Source: DVEG01 sp964405435 (GTDB lineage Bacteria; Cyanobacteriota; Cyanobacteriia; Cyanobacteriales; Oscillatoriaceae). Taken from it: 64,000 bases of DNA. Shown here one piece after another: positions 53,145 to 63,700 of this stretch. The notes under the pieces are model-generated. The model saw only the letters and a program-made list of their open reading frames with translations, made no database searches and was not told the origin of the DNA. Position 1 is the stretch's first letter. Each line of letters opens with the position of its first letter. The DNA is taken from positions 1 to 64,000 of the forward strand of contig CAYOOD010000035.1 in NCBI GenBank assembly GCA_964405435.1, given 5' to 3'. The position numbers were made by a program, and so were the translations under genes.

Positions 53145-55538
53145 TTACGGCTTTTTCTTGTCCGCGATCGAAAAGCCCCGGCGCGCATTGTTACTGTCCC
53201 CTACCTGCACCTGGAAACTCACCCGATCCGCCATTTCCCCACTTTTCACCTCCAACGTCCACGCGCCGGGAGCCATGCGCCAAAATAGAGAATTAGGCGA
53301 CTGCGCGGCTAATTTTTGACCGTTCAGCCGCCACTCGACAGGGGCAGAGGCTCCAGCGAGTTTAAATTCCAGCCGCGATGGCTCAGCCGGATTCAGCAAG
53401 AAATAAGCGTCATTGTGAGGAAACAGAATTTTGAGGGAGTTGTTAGCAAAACTCGGTTGCTGCTGCACGGAGAGCCACTCGTCATACTCTCTCGACAACT
53501 TGAGAGGTTGAGACTTGCGAGACGCAGCAACTGCCTCGTAATCCCCGATATCTTCCGGGTAAAAATATTCGCTGACAATGGCGGTACAATCGGGCGCAGG
53601 ACGCAACCCCGTAACAGCACAGATAGGGCGCTGCACGAGATTTTCAGGAGGGGGAAAAGCGGCAGGTTCTCGTTTCTCGTGCAGGTGCAACATAATTCGG
53701 TTCCAGAGGGGAGCCGCACCCGTCACTCCAGAAACCTGTTTCATCGGTTCGCCGTTGAAATTTCCTACCCAAGTCGCTACCGTATAATCGACAGTAAACC
53801 CAACCGTCCAAGTATCGCGAAAATCAGAAGACGTGCCGGTTTTCACTGCAGCATTGAAAGGCAAACTCAGCACCGATTCGACGCCAAACGCATGAGCGCG
53901 AGCGTGGCGATCGCTCAATATGTCGGCAATCAGCGCCCAAGTTGCAGGGGAATCAAGGCGGGGCAATGCGTCCTTTTCCGCAGGCTTTAGGCGAGTTTGG
54001 GTATTAGCCAGAGCATTAATTCCCTGGCTGTTCTCTGCATCATCCGAAAATGCCGCAACAAGCGGCGCGATTTCTCCTTTTTTCGCCACTGTCAAATAAG
54101 CCCGCGCCAATTCCCACAAACTGACTTCGCCGCTCCCCAGTGTCAGCCCTAATCCGTAATATTCTGGAGATTGATTCAAATGCTCAAATCCCAGTTCGCG
54201 CAGGCGATCGAGAAAATTCTCCACGCCCACTTTTTCCAGCACCCGCACCGCTGGAACGTTGAGAGAATTTGCCAGAGCCAACCGCACGCGCACGGGACCG
54301 AGAAACGTTTCGCTGTAATCAATAGGGCTGTAAAGTTTTGCACCGGGAATGGCGTAATGAGTCGGTACGTCTGCTAAGATAGTATTGGGGCGAATGACGC
54401 GCTTTTCTAATGCCAATTCGTACAGAAAAGGCTTGAGCGTCGAACCCGGTTGGCGCAAGGCTTGCACGCCGTCGTTGCGCCCCATTTGATCGCGATCGAA
54501 GTAATCGGGCGAACCGACATAAGCCAACACTTCACCCGTGCGGTTGTCGATAACTAATGCGGCGGCATGGCGGACATTATTTCCCTCTAGGGTGCGGATA
54601 ACTTGCTGCACCTGCGCTTCTACAAATTGCTGGAGGGGGCGATCGATAGTGGTTCGGATGTGAGGGGGATGTTGCGGTGGGAGTTGGTTTGCCAGCCAGA
54701 ATAAAAAGTGAGGAGCCGCGATGATTCCTTGGTTGGGAGGTTGCAGCGAAATTTCTTCTGCATAGGCTCGATCTGCTTGAGTTTGGGTGATGTAGCCGTC
54801 TTTCACCATGCGATCGAGAACGTATTTTTGCCGCTTCTTGAGGGGAATCCAGATATAATAGGGATTCAGATAAGTCGGATCGTTGGGAATGGCAGCGAGG
54901 AGCGTTGCTTGGGCTAAATTGAGGTCTGATGCGGGAATGCCGAAATAAACGCGAGCTGATGCTTCGACGCCGTAGATATTGCCGCCCATCGGCAGGCGAT
55001 TGATGTAAGCTTGCAAGATATCATCTTTGTTCGTGCCAGCGGCAATCCGCCAAGACAGCCAAATTTCGCCGAATTTGTTAGGCAGGGTGCGGGGAGCCGG
55101 TTCTAACATCCGCGCCAGTTGCATGGTAATGGTAGAAGCGCCTGAGACAATTTTTCTGGCTTGAATGGCTTCTTTGACGGAACGCGCGATCGCCTGCACA
55201 TCCAGCGCCCCGTGCTGGTAAAACCGCCCATCTTCAGCGGCTATTATTGCGTGAATAAAGTGAGGAGAAATTTGACTCAGCGGGACAACAGCGGTATGAT
55301 TTTGGTCGCGGGTGAGGAGAGTTCCCAGGGGAAGCCCGCTGCGATCGCTAAATGCGATCGCCCGATCGTCTTGAAGCATATCTGCCGCGCGGATAGGAGC
55401 CAGATAGGGCAGACTTCGCACCGTTACCGCCAGTAACGCCAAACCCAGGATAATTTTACACCGCTGTTGATTTTTGGGACTTATGCGGTGCCAAAGCTTT
55501 TGCTGAACCTGCGCCCAAATCTGGGTAATGTTTCTCAC
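53145..55538 (-). CDS. pbpC: Penicillin-binding protein 1C
   Basis: A 797-residue bifunctional peptidoglycan synthase: N-terminal membrane anchor (IILGLALLAVTVRSLPYL, about 29-46), GT51 transglycosylase (IIAAEDGRFYQHGALDVQA), transpeptidase with SxxK (PGSTLKPF), SLN and KTGTSS motifs, and the C-terminal PBP1C domain. Frame complete. In E. coli pbpC is next to yfhM, coding an alpha-2-macroglobulin lipoprotein; here such a gene begins at 60761, 5 kb away. It is convergent with petJ. Confidence 0.92.
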   Translation of the reverse strand: MRNITQIWAQVQQKLWHRISPKNQQRCKIILGLALLAVTVRSLPYLAPIRAADMLQDDRAIAFSDRSGLPLGTLLTRDQNHTAVVPLSQISPHFIHAIIAAEDGRFYQHGALDVQAIARSVKEAIQARKIVSGASTITMQLARMLEPAPRTLPNKFGEIWLSWRIAAGTNKDDILQAYINRLPMGGNIYGVEASARVYFGIPASDLNLAQATLLAAIPNDPTYLNPYYIWIPLKKRQKYVLDRMVKDGYITQTQADRAYAEEISLQPPNQGIIAAPHFLFWLANQLPPQHPPHIRTTIDRPLQQFVEAQVQQVIRTLEGNNVRHAAALVIDNRTGEVLAYVGSPDYFDRDQMGRNDGVQALRQPGSTLKPFLYELALEKRVIRPNTILADVPTHYAIPGAKLYSPIDYSETFLGPVRVRLALANSLNVPAVRVLEKVGVENFLDRLRELGFEHLNQSPEYYGLGLTLGSGEVSLWELARAYLTVAKKGEIAPLVAAFSDDAENSQGINALANTQTRLKPAEKDALPRLDSPATWALIADILSDRHARAHAFGVESVLSLPFNAAVKTGTSSDFRDTWTVGFTVDYTVATWVGNFNGEPMKQVSGVTGAAPLWNRIMLHLHEKREPAAFPPPENLVQRPICAVTGLRPAPDCTAIVSEYFYPEDIGDYEAVAASRKSQPLKLSREYDEWLSVQQQPSFANNSLKILFPHNDAYFLLNPAEPSRLEFKLAGASAPVEWRLNGQKLAAQSPNSLFWRMAPGAWTLEVKSGEMADRVSFQVQVGDSNNARRGFSIADKKKP

Positions 55539-55694
55539 GCGATCGCTCCTCCGCCCGCGACTACCTATTATTTATTTTGAAGCAGCGATCGCGTCTCTTT
55601 CCTTAAAAAAATCTGCAAAATTTTTCAGATAATAAAAAACAAGCGCCCTGAATGGTGAAAACCCTTTACCGGGAGGCTGAGCCTCCAATCCTTG

Positions 55695-55719
55695 CGTTCC
55701 CAGGCTGAGCCTGGGAACG
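55695..55719. repeat. CGTTCCCAGGCT hairpin
   Basis: CGTTCCCAGGCT and AGCCTGGGAACG around one base. Shares its core with the 62-base repeats. The interval 55539-55808 holds nothing else. Confidence 0.55.
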
Positions 55720-55808
55720 AGTAATACCAATTTAATTGAACCTTTAAAACAGAGCGATCGCGCGTTTGTCCGAAAAAGGCGATCGCCAGAAACCGGGTTT
55801 CTTCGACT

Positions 55809-58673
55809 TCAGGGCTTGTATTGCTTGGCGTGATATTCGCACAGCCACAAATAATGCCCTTCTGGAGTCAAAACCTTCTGCAAACCGCCCCAATGGTGCT
55901 GGGTGTCTTTTTCGTCCAAAAGTTGTCGCAAGGCACGCAGAGCCGCGCCCTGGATCTGTTCTGAGTCGGAATTTTGCCTGCTACCATGACCCATTCTGCC
56001 CGCTAATTCCAAATTTTCAGAACCTTCGAGTTTTGGCAACTGCTCCGCCACTTGTTTCATTAGTTCCATGTCATTCTTGAATAAAGCTTCATACTCATTC
56101 GGATCGATCAGGCGCACCCAAGGGCCGAAAAATGGCGCAGCAAATCTCAAGACTTTTACCAAATTGCGGATATAAGGCGCGATCGCCGTCAACCACTGGG
56201 CGGGATTGTCAATTTCGTACAAACCGCCCTCCTGAGTGGGATGCAAGCAACCGGGCGCTTGACAGTAAAGTTGCAGGTCGAACTTTTGCCCGAACAGAGC
56301 CCGCTGCCACTTTTTCCCATCGCGGGGACGCAATACAAAGATATTGGGACAGTGGGAGTCGATTTTGGATTGTTCGATGCGGAAGGCTTTGGTAAATTCC
56401 CGCTGCGACAGTTCCAGCAATTCAGTTTGTAAGGCGATTATTTTATCTTGTCCCTGCGTCTGGTTGTTTTCGATTTTCTCAAGGTATGACAAAACTAAAT
56501 CCAGGTTATCACTGGGCACGGCAGAGATTTGCTGCGTCAAGTCAAAGCCGTGCAGCAGTTTAATCACTGATATGTCTTCATCACATTCGGTACATGTGAA
56601 AGTCAGTTTCTTTTTTTCATACTTTCTCTCTAAGTTCTGGATGTCAAATTCGCTGCTACAGGGTTGACTGGGGGAACCGGGGCAGGGTATGGTACGTTTC
56701 ACCTGCAATCCGGGAAATCGCGCCAGCGTCTCCTCGATGCCGTCTTTGAGCAGGGCAAAGAAATTCTGAGGGTTGGCTCCTCGGACGGTTAATTCCAGGT
56801 AGCGCTCTTGGGGAAAGGCTTGCACTAAGGCGAGGTGTTTTTGCTCTCTATCTGCTAATAAAGCGCCGTTGCGCCAGTGGGTGCCGGTAGAGAAGCGGTG
56901 CGATCGGGCAATAAACCAAGTGGGAATGCCTGCGGGAATGGTATTGAGTCGCCATTTCACCGACATTTCACTGCAGTTGCCCCGCCCTAGAATGGCGTCC
57001 CATTGCGGTTGGTAGTTGGGCGGATCGAGGGGCAAGCGCTCCACAATCAGACTGGCATTTTTTGGACTGCTTGCCCCGTCATCAGGTATGCGGTAGGATA
57101 GGTCAAACTGCTCCATCAGGCGCAAAAAGCGATCGCGCGCGAAAGGCTCTAAATCGTGCCACAGTTTAGCCTGATGAGCGCGAGTAAATACGCCTAAATT
57201 GTCAATTACCTCTTGACTTTCCAAGACTTTGCTGATATATTCCGTCACCCATTGGGGTTTGAGGATAGCGATGTCGTTGAGTTCTTCGTTATCCCGGAAA
57301 TAGAGAATGTCGCCCAAGTCGTGCAGCCATTGCGCCAGGATAAAAACGCTGTCGTCGGAAACCCCATTTGCAGCGATTAGCTTTTGCAATTGTTGCGGGC
57401 TAAGGTATTTTTCTGGCAGGGAGCGGATGGCATTGGCGGCATTGAGCCAAGTAGCCGGCCACATTTCACCCATCAGGGGCAATTTGGCAGCGGTGTCAGC
57501 AATGAATTGCCGCAAGGTATCAATACCTTCGCCCGTTTTGCTGCTAATTTCACACTGTCCGGCAATTTGGGGGTACTTGCGGCACAACTCGGCGAAGGGA
57601 AGGTTAGCATCGCGCTCGTCGATGTGGGTGGCAACCAGTAAAATCGGGGAATCGGGAGCGAGGGATTGAATCCTGTCGAGCCAGTAATAAAGTTTACCCT
57701 GCTCAAAGCCGAGGCGGGCATTCCAGGCTAGCAGGAATAGAGAGCGGTTGGTGAGAAAGAATTGATGGGTGGCGTGATAGATTTCTTGCCCGCCAAAGTC
57801 CCAGGCATTGAGTTGCATGGTAACGCCTGCTTTGGCAGGATGGGCGAATTCCAACGCCCGCACTTCAATACCGTGGGTGGTGGATTCCTGGGAGTTGAAA
57901 GATTCGCCTCGGAGGGATTTTAATAACGAGGTTTTGCCGACGCCGCCTTCACCGACGACGATCAGTTTAGAAACCCACTGCGGTTGTTGAGCGTGGAGTT
58001 GTTCGCGAAGATAGGCTAAAGTGGCTTCGATGCCTTGCTGTAAGATTTCCGGTGGTGGGGAAACGAGGGGATTACCTCCTAAGTATAATAAGCATAATTC
58101 CAAGTATTCTGGATAATCTTTAATATCGAGCGCTTTTAAATTGGTGAGATTGCCGAATTCCGGTGGCAGCGCCGTCAGTTGATTTTCGCTGAGGTCTAGC
58201 CCTGTCAGATTGGTGAGATTGCCGAATTCCGGTGGCAGCGCCGTCAGTTGATTTTCGCTGAGGTTTAGCTCTGTCAGATTGCGTAGTTCGCAGATTGGCG
58301 GTGGCAGCGCTGTCAGTTTATTGACGCCGAGGTTTAGCTGTACCAGATTGCGTAGTTCGCCGAATTCAGATGGCAGCGCCGTCAGTTTATTGACGCTGAG
58401 ATTTAGCTCTGTCAGATTGGTGAGATTGCCGATTTCCGGTGGCAGCGCCGTCAGTTGATTGCTGCTGAGATATAGCCTTGTCAGATTGGTGAGATTGCCG
58501 ATTTCCGGTGGCAGCGCCGTCAGTTTATTGACGTAGAGGTTTAGCTCTGTCAGATTGGTGAGATTGCCGATTTCCGGTGGCAGCGCCGTCAATCCTTTCC
58601 ATGAAAGGTCAAGGGATGTTACCCTATCCCTAGCAGCTTGTTCGATAATTTGCAGCAGTTCTTCGTTTGTCAT
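55809..58673 (-). CDS. Roco protein: LRR-Roc-COR
   Basis: A 954-residue protein. Residues about 17-200 are eight leucine-rich repeats of 23 residues (NLTNLTELNLYVNKLTALPP), near-identical at the DNA level (58140-58600). Then a Roc GTPase: P-loop VGEGGVGKTSLLKSL, switch NAWDFGGQEIYHATHQFF, and ATHIDERD with SSKTGEG as specificity motifs. The COR domain follows (about 410-640), then a C-terminal region with CTECDED and a WQRALFGQKFDLQ segment without recognised fold. Roco GTPases dimerise via COR and act as switches; no kinase domain is present. Start ATG 58673. Confidence 0.9.
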   Translation of the reverse strand: MTNEELLQIIEQAARDRVTSLDLSWKGLTALPPEIGNLTNLTELNLYVNKLTALPPEIGNLTNLTRLYLSSNQLTALPPEIGNLTNLTELNLSVNKLTALPSEFGELRNLVQLNLGVNKLTALPPPICELRNLTELNLSENQLTALPPEFGNLTNLTGLDLSENQLTALPPEFGNLTNLKALDIKDYPEYLELCLLYLGGNPLVSPPPEILQQGIEATLAYLREQLHAQQPQWVSKLIVVGEGGVGKTSLLKSLRGESFNSQESTTHGIEVRALEFAHPAKAGVTMQLNAWDFGGQEIYHATHQFFLTNRSLFLLAWNARLGFEQGKLYYWLDRIQSLAPDSPILLVATHIDERDANLPFAELCRKYPQIAGQCEISSKTGEGIDTLRQFIADTAAKLPLMGEMWPATWLNAANAIRSLPEKYLSPQQLQKLIAANGVSDDSVFILAQWLHDLGDILYFRDNEELNDIAILKPQWVTEYISKVLESQEVIDNLGVFTRAHQAKLWHDLEPFARDRFLRLMEQFDLSYRIPDDGASSPKNASLIVERLPLDPPNYQPQWDAILGRGNCSEMSVKWRLNTIPAGIPTWFIARSHRFSTGTHWRNGALLADREQKHLALVQAFPQERYLELTVRGANPQNFFALLKDGIEETLARFPGLQVKRTIPCPGSPSQPCSSEFDIQNLERKYEKKKLTFTCTECDEDISVIKLLHGFDLTQQISAVPSDNLDLVLSYLEKIENNQTQGQDKIIALQTELLELSQREFTKAFRIEQSKIDSHCPNIFVLRPRDGKKWQRALFGQKFDLQLYCQAPGCLHPTQEGGLYEIDNPAQWLTAIAPYIRNLVKVLRFAAPFFGPWVRLIDPNEYEALFKNDMELMKQVAEQLPKLEGSENLELAGRMGHGSRQNSDSEQIQGAALRALRQLLDEKDTQHHWGGLQKVLTPEGHYLWLCEYHAKQYKP

Positions 58674-59257
58674 CTGTCAACCTCACCGGCGTTTCTCTGG
58701 CTGATTCGATTTGGGATTTTGGACTTGGGATTCACCTTTCGCCCGGTTGGGCGGTGGACAATGCTACTCTCTCAAGAGGCGCTGAAGTGCACCTGCAATC
58801 CGGTGGACTCTCCCCGGCGCTCGGTGCTATCTCCGTTTCCCCCAATTTTAGCGTGCATCCCATTGGCAACCTGTCTTTTTATTGATTAATTTTTTTAAAA
58901 AGGCTTGACATATTTTCTCTTTTGTTGTAATCCGCTGAGGCGATAAATAGAAAGCGCTAGCGCCCTGACGATTCACCGCTATTAATCCCCCTATTGCGGA
59001 GTCACTCTGCGAATTGTAGCGCGTTTTGTCCCGCGCGTGAAGCGGTAGGGGCGCTGCCGCCGTGCCCGCCCCAGGGCGAATCGCCCTTCGGTGAGAAACA
59101 GGCGATCGCTTTTCTAAGCGAGGGCGCTCAATTCGGGAGCATCCCGGTGCCTGCAGATACCGGGGTGAGGGCGAAGCATTTGCGAATAGATATTGACGAT
59201 TAACCGACAGATTATTCGCGCCAATGCTTCGCCCCTACACAAGTGAGAGGCTCCCGC
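58674..59257. other. Intergenic region, no gene seen
   Basis: No frame of protein character on either strand; two frames present there are Pro/Arg-rich. TTGACA ... GTAATCC near 58906-58934 could be a promoter on the plus strand, but no gene follows. A HicA partner for the HicB at 59258 was sought here on the minus strand and not found. Confidence 0.4.
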
Positions 59258-59479
59258 TCAACTGACACCTGCTGCAACCTCGACATATTCACATTCTGTC
59301 GCAGGCTGGGGAATCGGCAGCCCATCTTCTCTCATCGCTTCTAAGTGAAAGGCGAGCGCCTCCTGTATATTTTGCTTTACTTCTTCGAGTGTATCGCCAA
59401 CGCTTACACAACCGGGTAAATCGGGAACGTAAGCCGAATAATTACCTTTAGCCTTTTCAATCACAACAGCGTAACGCAT
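59258..59479 (-). CDS. HicB-like antitoxin, without partner
   Basis: A 73-residue protein MRYAVVIEKAKGNYSAYVPD followed by LPGCVSVGDTLEEVKQNI, the partial RNase-H fold of HicB antitoxins, lacking the C-terminal DNA-binding part. No HicA-type toxin gene was found up- or downstream (59480-59580 and 58674-59257). Start ATG 59479. It may be an orphan or a remnant of a toxin-antitoxin pair. Confidence 0.75.
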   Translation of the reverse strand: MRYAVVIEKAKGNYSAYVPDLPGCVSVGDTLEEVKQNIQEALAFHLEAMREDGLPIPQPATECEYVEVAAGVS

Positions 59480-59582
59480 TATTTATGTTCCTGCCGATCG
59501 CTTCTCAATGTCTATTCTATAAAAGAGCGATCGCTCTTCGGTGAAAAAAGGCGATCGCTCTTTTATCTAGCCCCTCCTAAGT

Positions 59583-60554
59583 TCAGGCGGTTCCTTCTCC
59601 TTGAGAAGAAGTCAACTGAGCCAGGAGCTGCTGGAATTCTTCCGGCGAACCAATGGTAATGGCTCGCTTGAGGAGCGTTTTCAGCAGAGCCGCATCGTTT
59701 ATCTGATTAATGGCATCGACCAGATCGTCGGGCACCTGTTCAAACCGAGTCACTAAAATTTCGATGACATCTTCGCGACCCCTTTCTAGGATGCCATCTG
59801 CCCGCGCTATGCGCTCAAAAGGTGCGATAAACGGCATTTTGCTTTCCTCCTCGTAAAGTTTGATTTGTTGTTGAAACGATCGCTCTAAGTCTTCTGGCAG
59901 CGCCATCATCCAGTTTATTAACCGGAATAGCTCTAGGATATCTTGGCGGCTCATGCCTCGCTGATAAAGGCTTTTGGCTACCCGCAGTTTCCATTGTAGG
60001 CGATCGCTTGGCTGGCGGCGCGTGGCTTGAGTTTTCAGGTGAGCCATGACGATCGCGGCAAAGGGGTTGGCGCTTTGCTCCAGGGTTTCCCACTCTGGTT
60101 CATAATCTAACAGTTTCACCACGGGAAACTGCAAGCTCGTCCGGCTCCCCCAAACATCGTACTCGTACCGATGCGGACGCCAAGAAGGTTGCTCGTCTGC
60201 CAAAACGACTAAAGTGCCGACCGGCAGGCGATAGCGATCGAACAGCCGATAATTGTAAACAAACATCCTCTCGGCAAAGTCTGATTCGACTTTGCTCTGG
60301 ATTTCTACATGCACCAGCACTAAGGTTTCTTGTCCGTCGGTTCGCCAGACTTTCACCAGTTTATCGGCGAGACGCCGACCGAGTTCTGCATCTCTTACTA
60401 CTTGCTGCAGTTCGGTATCGAGAAATTCGCACTCTCTGGCCCAGTTGATGTTAGCGTGAGCTACCGGGAAAAAGAAGGCCATGAAGGCTTCAAAGTAGCG
60501 ATCGAGGGCTTCTTTCCAGGGACTGTCATAATCAGCGGTAGGTTCATTGGTCAT
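59583..60554 (-). CDS. Rpn-like PD-(D/E)XK transposase/nuclease family protein, copy 2
   Basis: A 323-residue protein with the nuclease-like core LVLVHVEIQSKVESDFAERM (E-x-K signature EIQSK) near residues 77-97 and a C-terminal helical region (GREDVIEILVTRFEQVPDDL). It is distantly related in type to the gene at 42741-43622 and not a recent copy. Such proteins are multi-copy in filamentous cyanobacteria. Start ATG 60554 (MTNEPTADYDSPWKE). Confidence 0.7.
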   Translation of the reverse strand: MTNEPTADYDSPWKEALDRYFEAFMAFFFPVAHANINWARECEFLDTELQQVVRDAELGRRLADKLVKVWRTDGQETLVLVHVEIQSKVESDFAERMFVYNYRLFDRYRLPVGTLVVLADEQPSWRPHRYEYDVWGSRTSLQFPVVKLLDYEPEWETLEQSANPFAAIVMAHLKTQATRRQPSDRLQWKLRVAKSLYQRGMSRQDILELFRLINWMMALPEDLERSFQQQIKLYEEESKMPFIAPFERIARADGILERGREDVIEILVTRFEQVPDDLVDAINQINDAALLKTLLKRAITIGSPEEFQQLLAQLTSSQGEGTA

Positions 60555-60760
60555 AGAAGGTTCGACTCGGTTTGTCGCAGGCGCTTTAGCGCCTTTTTTC
60601 TATTTTATTAAGAAATTATGCAATATTCTGACTCTTTCAAATTTTTAAGGTTTAATCAGAAGTAGACCTAATCGGTTAACTGAAAAATCAGTCTGCCTCA
60701 GTCGGCAGTCAGGAAGCACTGCCCAGCCTACCTCGATTCATTTACTGTGAGAGGAGAAAT

Positions 60761-63700
60761 ATGCATGTTGTAAAAACTTGGATGCGATGTCTGTTCGCCC
60801 TCATACTGGTATGGGGGCTGGCAGGATGTGGAGCCATTAACACATCTTCAAAAGTCGAGCCACTGGCGGCAGTTGCGCCGCTAGCGACGCCGAAATTGCC
60901 AAACTGGATCGAGCAAATCAGTCCCAAGGGCGAGGCTGAACCTCTCGCCCAAATTCTGATTCGTTTCAAGGAGCCGGTGATTCCGATTGAGAGCCTTGAC
61001 AGCTCGGAGCAACAGGCTAAACTGAAACTGTTTGAAATTCAGCCGCAAATACCGGGTCAATTCCGATTTTTAACGCCCCGGATGGTGGGATTTCAGCCAG
61101 AGCAGGCGCTGCCGAAAGCCACGCGCGTCAAAGTAACGCTCAAGGCGGGATTGGCGGATTTGAAAAATAACCAGCTTGCTGAGGATTTGGCTTGGACTTT
61201 CAACACGGAGCCCGTCAAGCTGACGAATTTGCCCAGCACGGAGAAAACGGAATATAATGAACCCAGCCCCCTTGATGTCAAGCCAACTCTGAAATTTACC
61301 TCGAATGTGGAGTTAGATTTAGCTTCTGTTCCCGATCGCGTGAGTTTAATTCCCCAGGGAGAGAAAACGGGGGTTGCGTTCGATTTCGCGCTGGAGAAAT
61401 CCGACGATGCCAAGCAGCCGCAGGAAAAATTCGACCCTTCGCTGCGCGAGTGGAACTATACCATCGTTCCCCGGCAGGAACTCAAAAAAGGAACGCGCTA
61501 CCGCCTCGAATTTGCGCCGGGATTGCGTCCGGTTCGCGGCAACATGCCGAGCGATCGCGCTTTCGTCAGTCAAGTGACTACCTATGCGCCGCTGGCTTTT
61601 GAGGGAATCAAATATTTCGGTCAGCCGGATGCGGGCGGAGCCTACGGGCGGTTTGTCAAAGGCAGTGCGGAGTTGAAATTTAATAACGGTTTAGATGCGG
61701 AGTCTGCGATCGCAAATATTACCGTCACCCCAGCGCCGAAAAAAGAGCCTCGCCTCGTCAGAGCTTATGACGGCGAAAAGGCGGTCAGTCTCAACCCTTG
61801 GTCTTTAGATCCAAAAACCACCTATACGATTAATATCGGTGCCGATCTCAAAGACAAGTTCGGGCAAGCTCTGGGCAAGCCAATTTCATTAAAGTACGAA
61901 ACTGGCGACGTAGCGGCTGATATCTGGGCTCCTGCCGGATTAAATATCTTTCCAGCCGGAAACGACTTGCAGCTTAATATTTCGGCAGTCAACCTGCCCG
62001 AATCGAAGTATCAAGCGGCTTATAAAGTCGTTCAACCGACGGATTTAGTGTATGCTGATTCCGCCTATCCCAGGGAGAAAGGAACGAATTTACTGCCCAA
62101 ATCGGAATCCTGGGAATCTTTCCGGGTATCGGGCAAGAAAAATCAACCCGCCGAGCTAACAATTCCCTTGCAGCAAAAATTGGGCGCGCCGACTGGTATG
62201 CTCGCTTACGGGATTGAGGCGCGAACGAATCGCTATCAGGAAAACAAGAAAGAGCAGTGGCGCGAACCCGCATTTTACGGATTGGTGCAGTTAACCAATT
62301 TGGGGGTATTTGCCCAGTGGTTCCCCGATTCGGGGTTGATTCGAGTGCATCACCTTTCGGACGGTTCCGCAGTTGCCGCCGCGCCTGTGGAGATTTATCA
62401 ATCGCAATTGCAGGCAAAAGCCCAACCGAATCCCAAGCCTTGTGCAGCAGGAAAAACTGACAACACTGGCACGTTACTGTTGAGCGATCGCAATTGGCAG
62501 CAATGTCTCAACGGTTCGGAACAAGCGCCTGAATTGCTAGTAATTGCCCGCGAAGGCAAAGACTGGGCATTTTCCCGCACGAATGAGTATAGCGGTGCTT
62601 ATGACTACGGCATTTATGCCAGTTGGGATGATGGCAAGCCGCAATCGCGGGGAGAAATTTTCTCCGATCGCCAGCTTTACCAGCCCGGAGAAAAAGCCTG
62701 GTTTACCGGAGTGGCTTACTACCTGCAAAATGGAGGACTCAAGCAAGACAAAAATGCTCGCTACGCCGTGACGCTAGAAAGTCCAGACGGTAGCAAAACT
62801 GACTTGGGCAGTCAGACGACTAACGAATTTGGCACGTTTTCCCTAGAATTGCCTCTCGCGAAAAATCAACCTTTGGGTTACTATTTCCTGCGGGCGAAAG
62901 GAACAAATGGAGTAGAAATATCCGGCTCGTTCCGCGTGGCTGAGTTCAAGCCGCCGAATTTCAAGGTCGCTTTAAGCCTTGACAAAGAGTTCGCTTTAGT
63001 GAATGATAAGGTAGAGGCAAAAGCAGAAAGCACTTACCTGTTTGGTTCGCCCGTAGAAGCGGGTCAGGCGAAATACTACGTCACCCGCCGCAAAACGGAA
63101 TTTAGCCCTAAAGGTTGGGATAAATTCTCGTTCGGGCGGCAGTGGTTTTGGCCAGAAAATGAGCCTTCTATTTCCAGCGACGTCCTGCAACAAAATGCGG
63201 TGCTGGATGCTAGCGGCAAGGGCAGTCAAACGGTAACTGTTGCGAAAGATTTGCCTTATCCGATGGTGTACCGGTTCGATGTAGAAGTGTCCGATGTTTC
63301 TAATCTGTCTGTGGCGGATTCCAAGACGTTTACAGCGCTGCCGAGCGATCGCTTCATCGGGTTGCAAAGCAATTTTGTAGCTGATGCAAACAAGGCGTTT
63401 CCTGTGGAAGTCGTCGTTACCGATACTGCCGGAAATGCGATCGCGGGCGATCGCGTGGTAGTCGAGCTGCAAAAGATGGATTACAGCCGCGTCACGCAGG
63501 TGGTGGAAGGCAGCCAAAGCGATCGCAACCAAGTCGAATACAAAACAGTCGCTAAGGCAGAGATAAAATCTGCAACCACTCCCCAAACAGTCTCGCTCAC
63601 TCCCCCGGAATCCGGCGCTTACCGCATCCGAGCGAATTTTGCAGGGAAAGATGAAGTCACCGCAACTGACTTGCAAATTTGGGCGACGGGTGAAAGTGCG

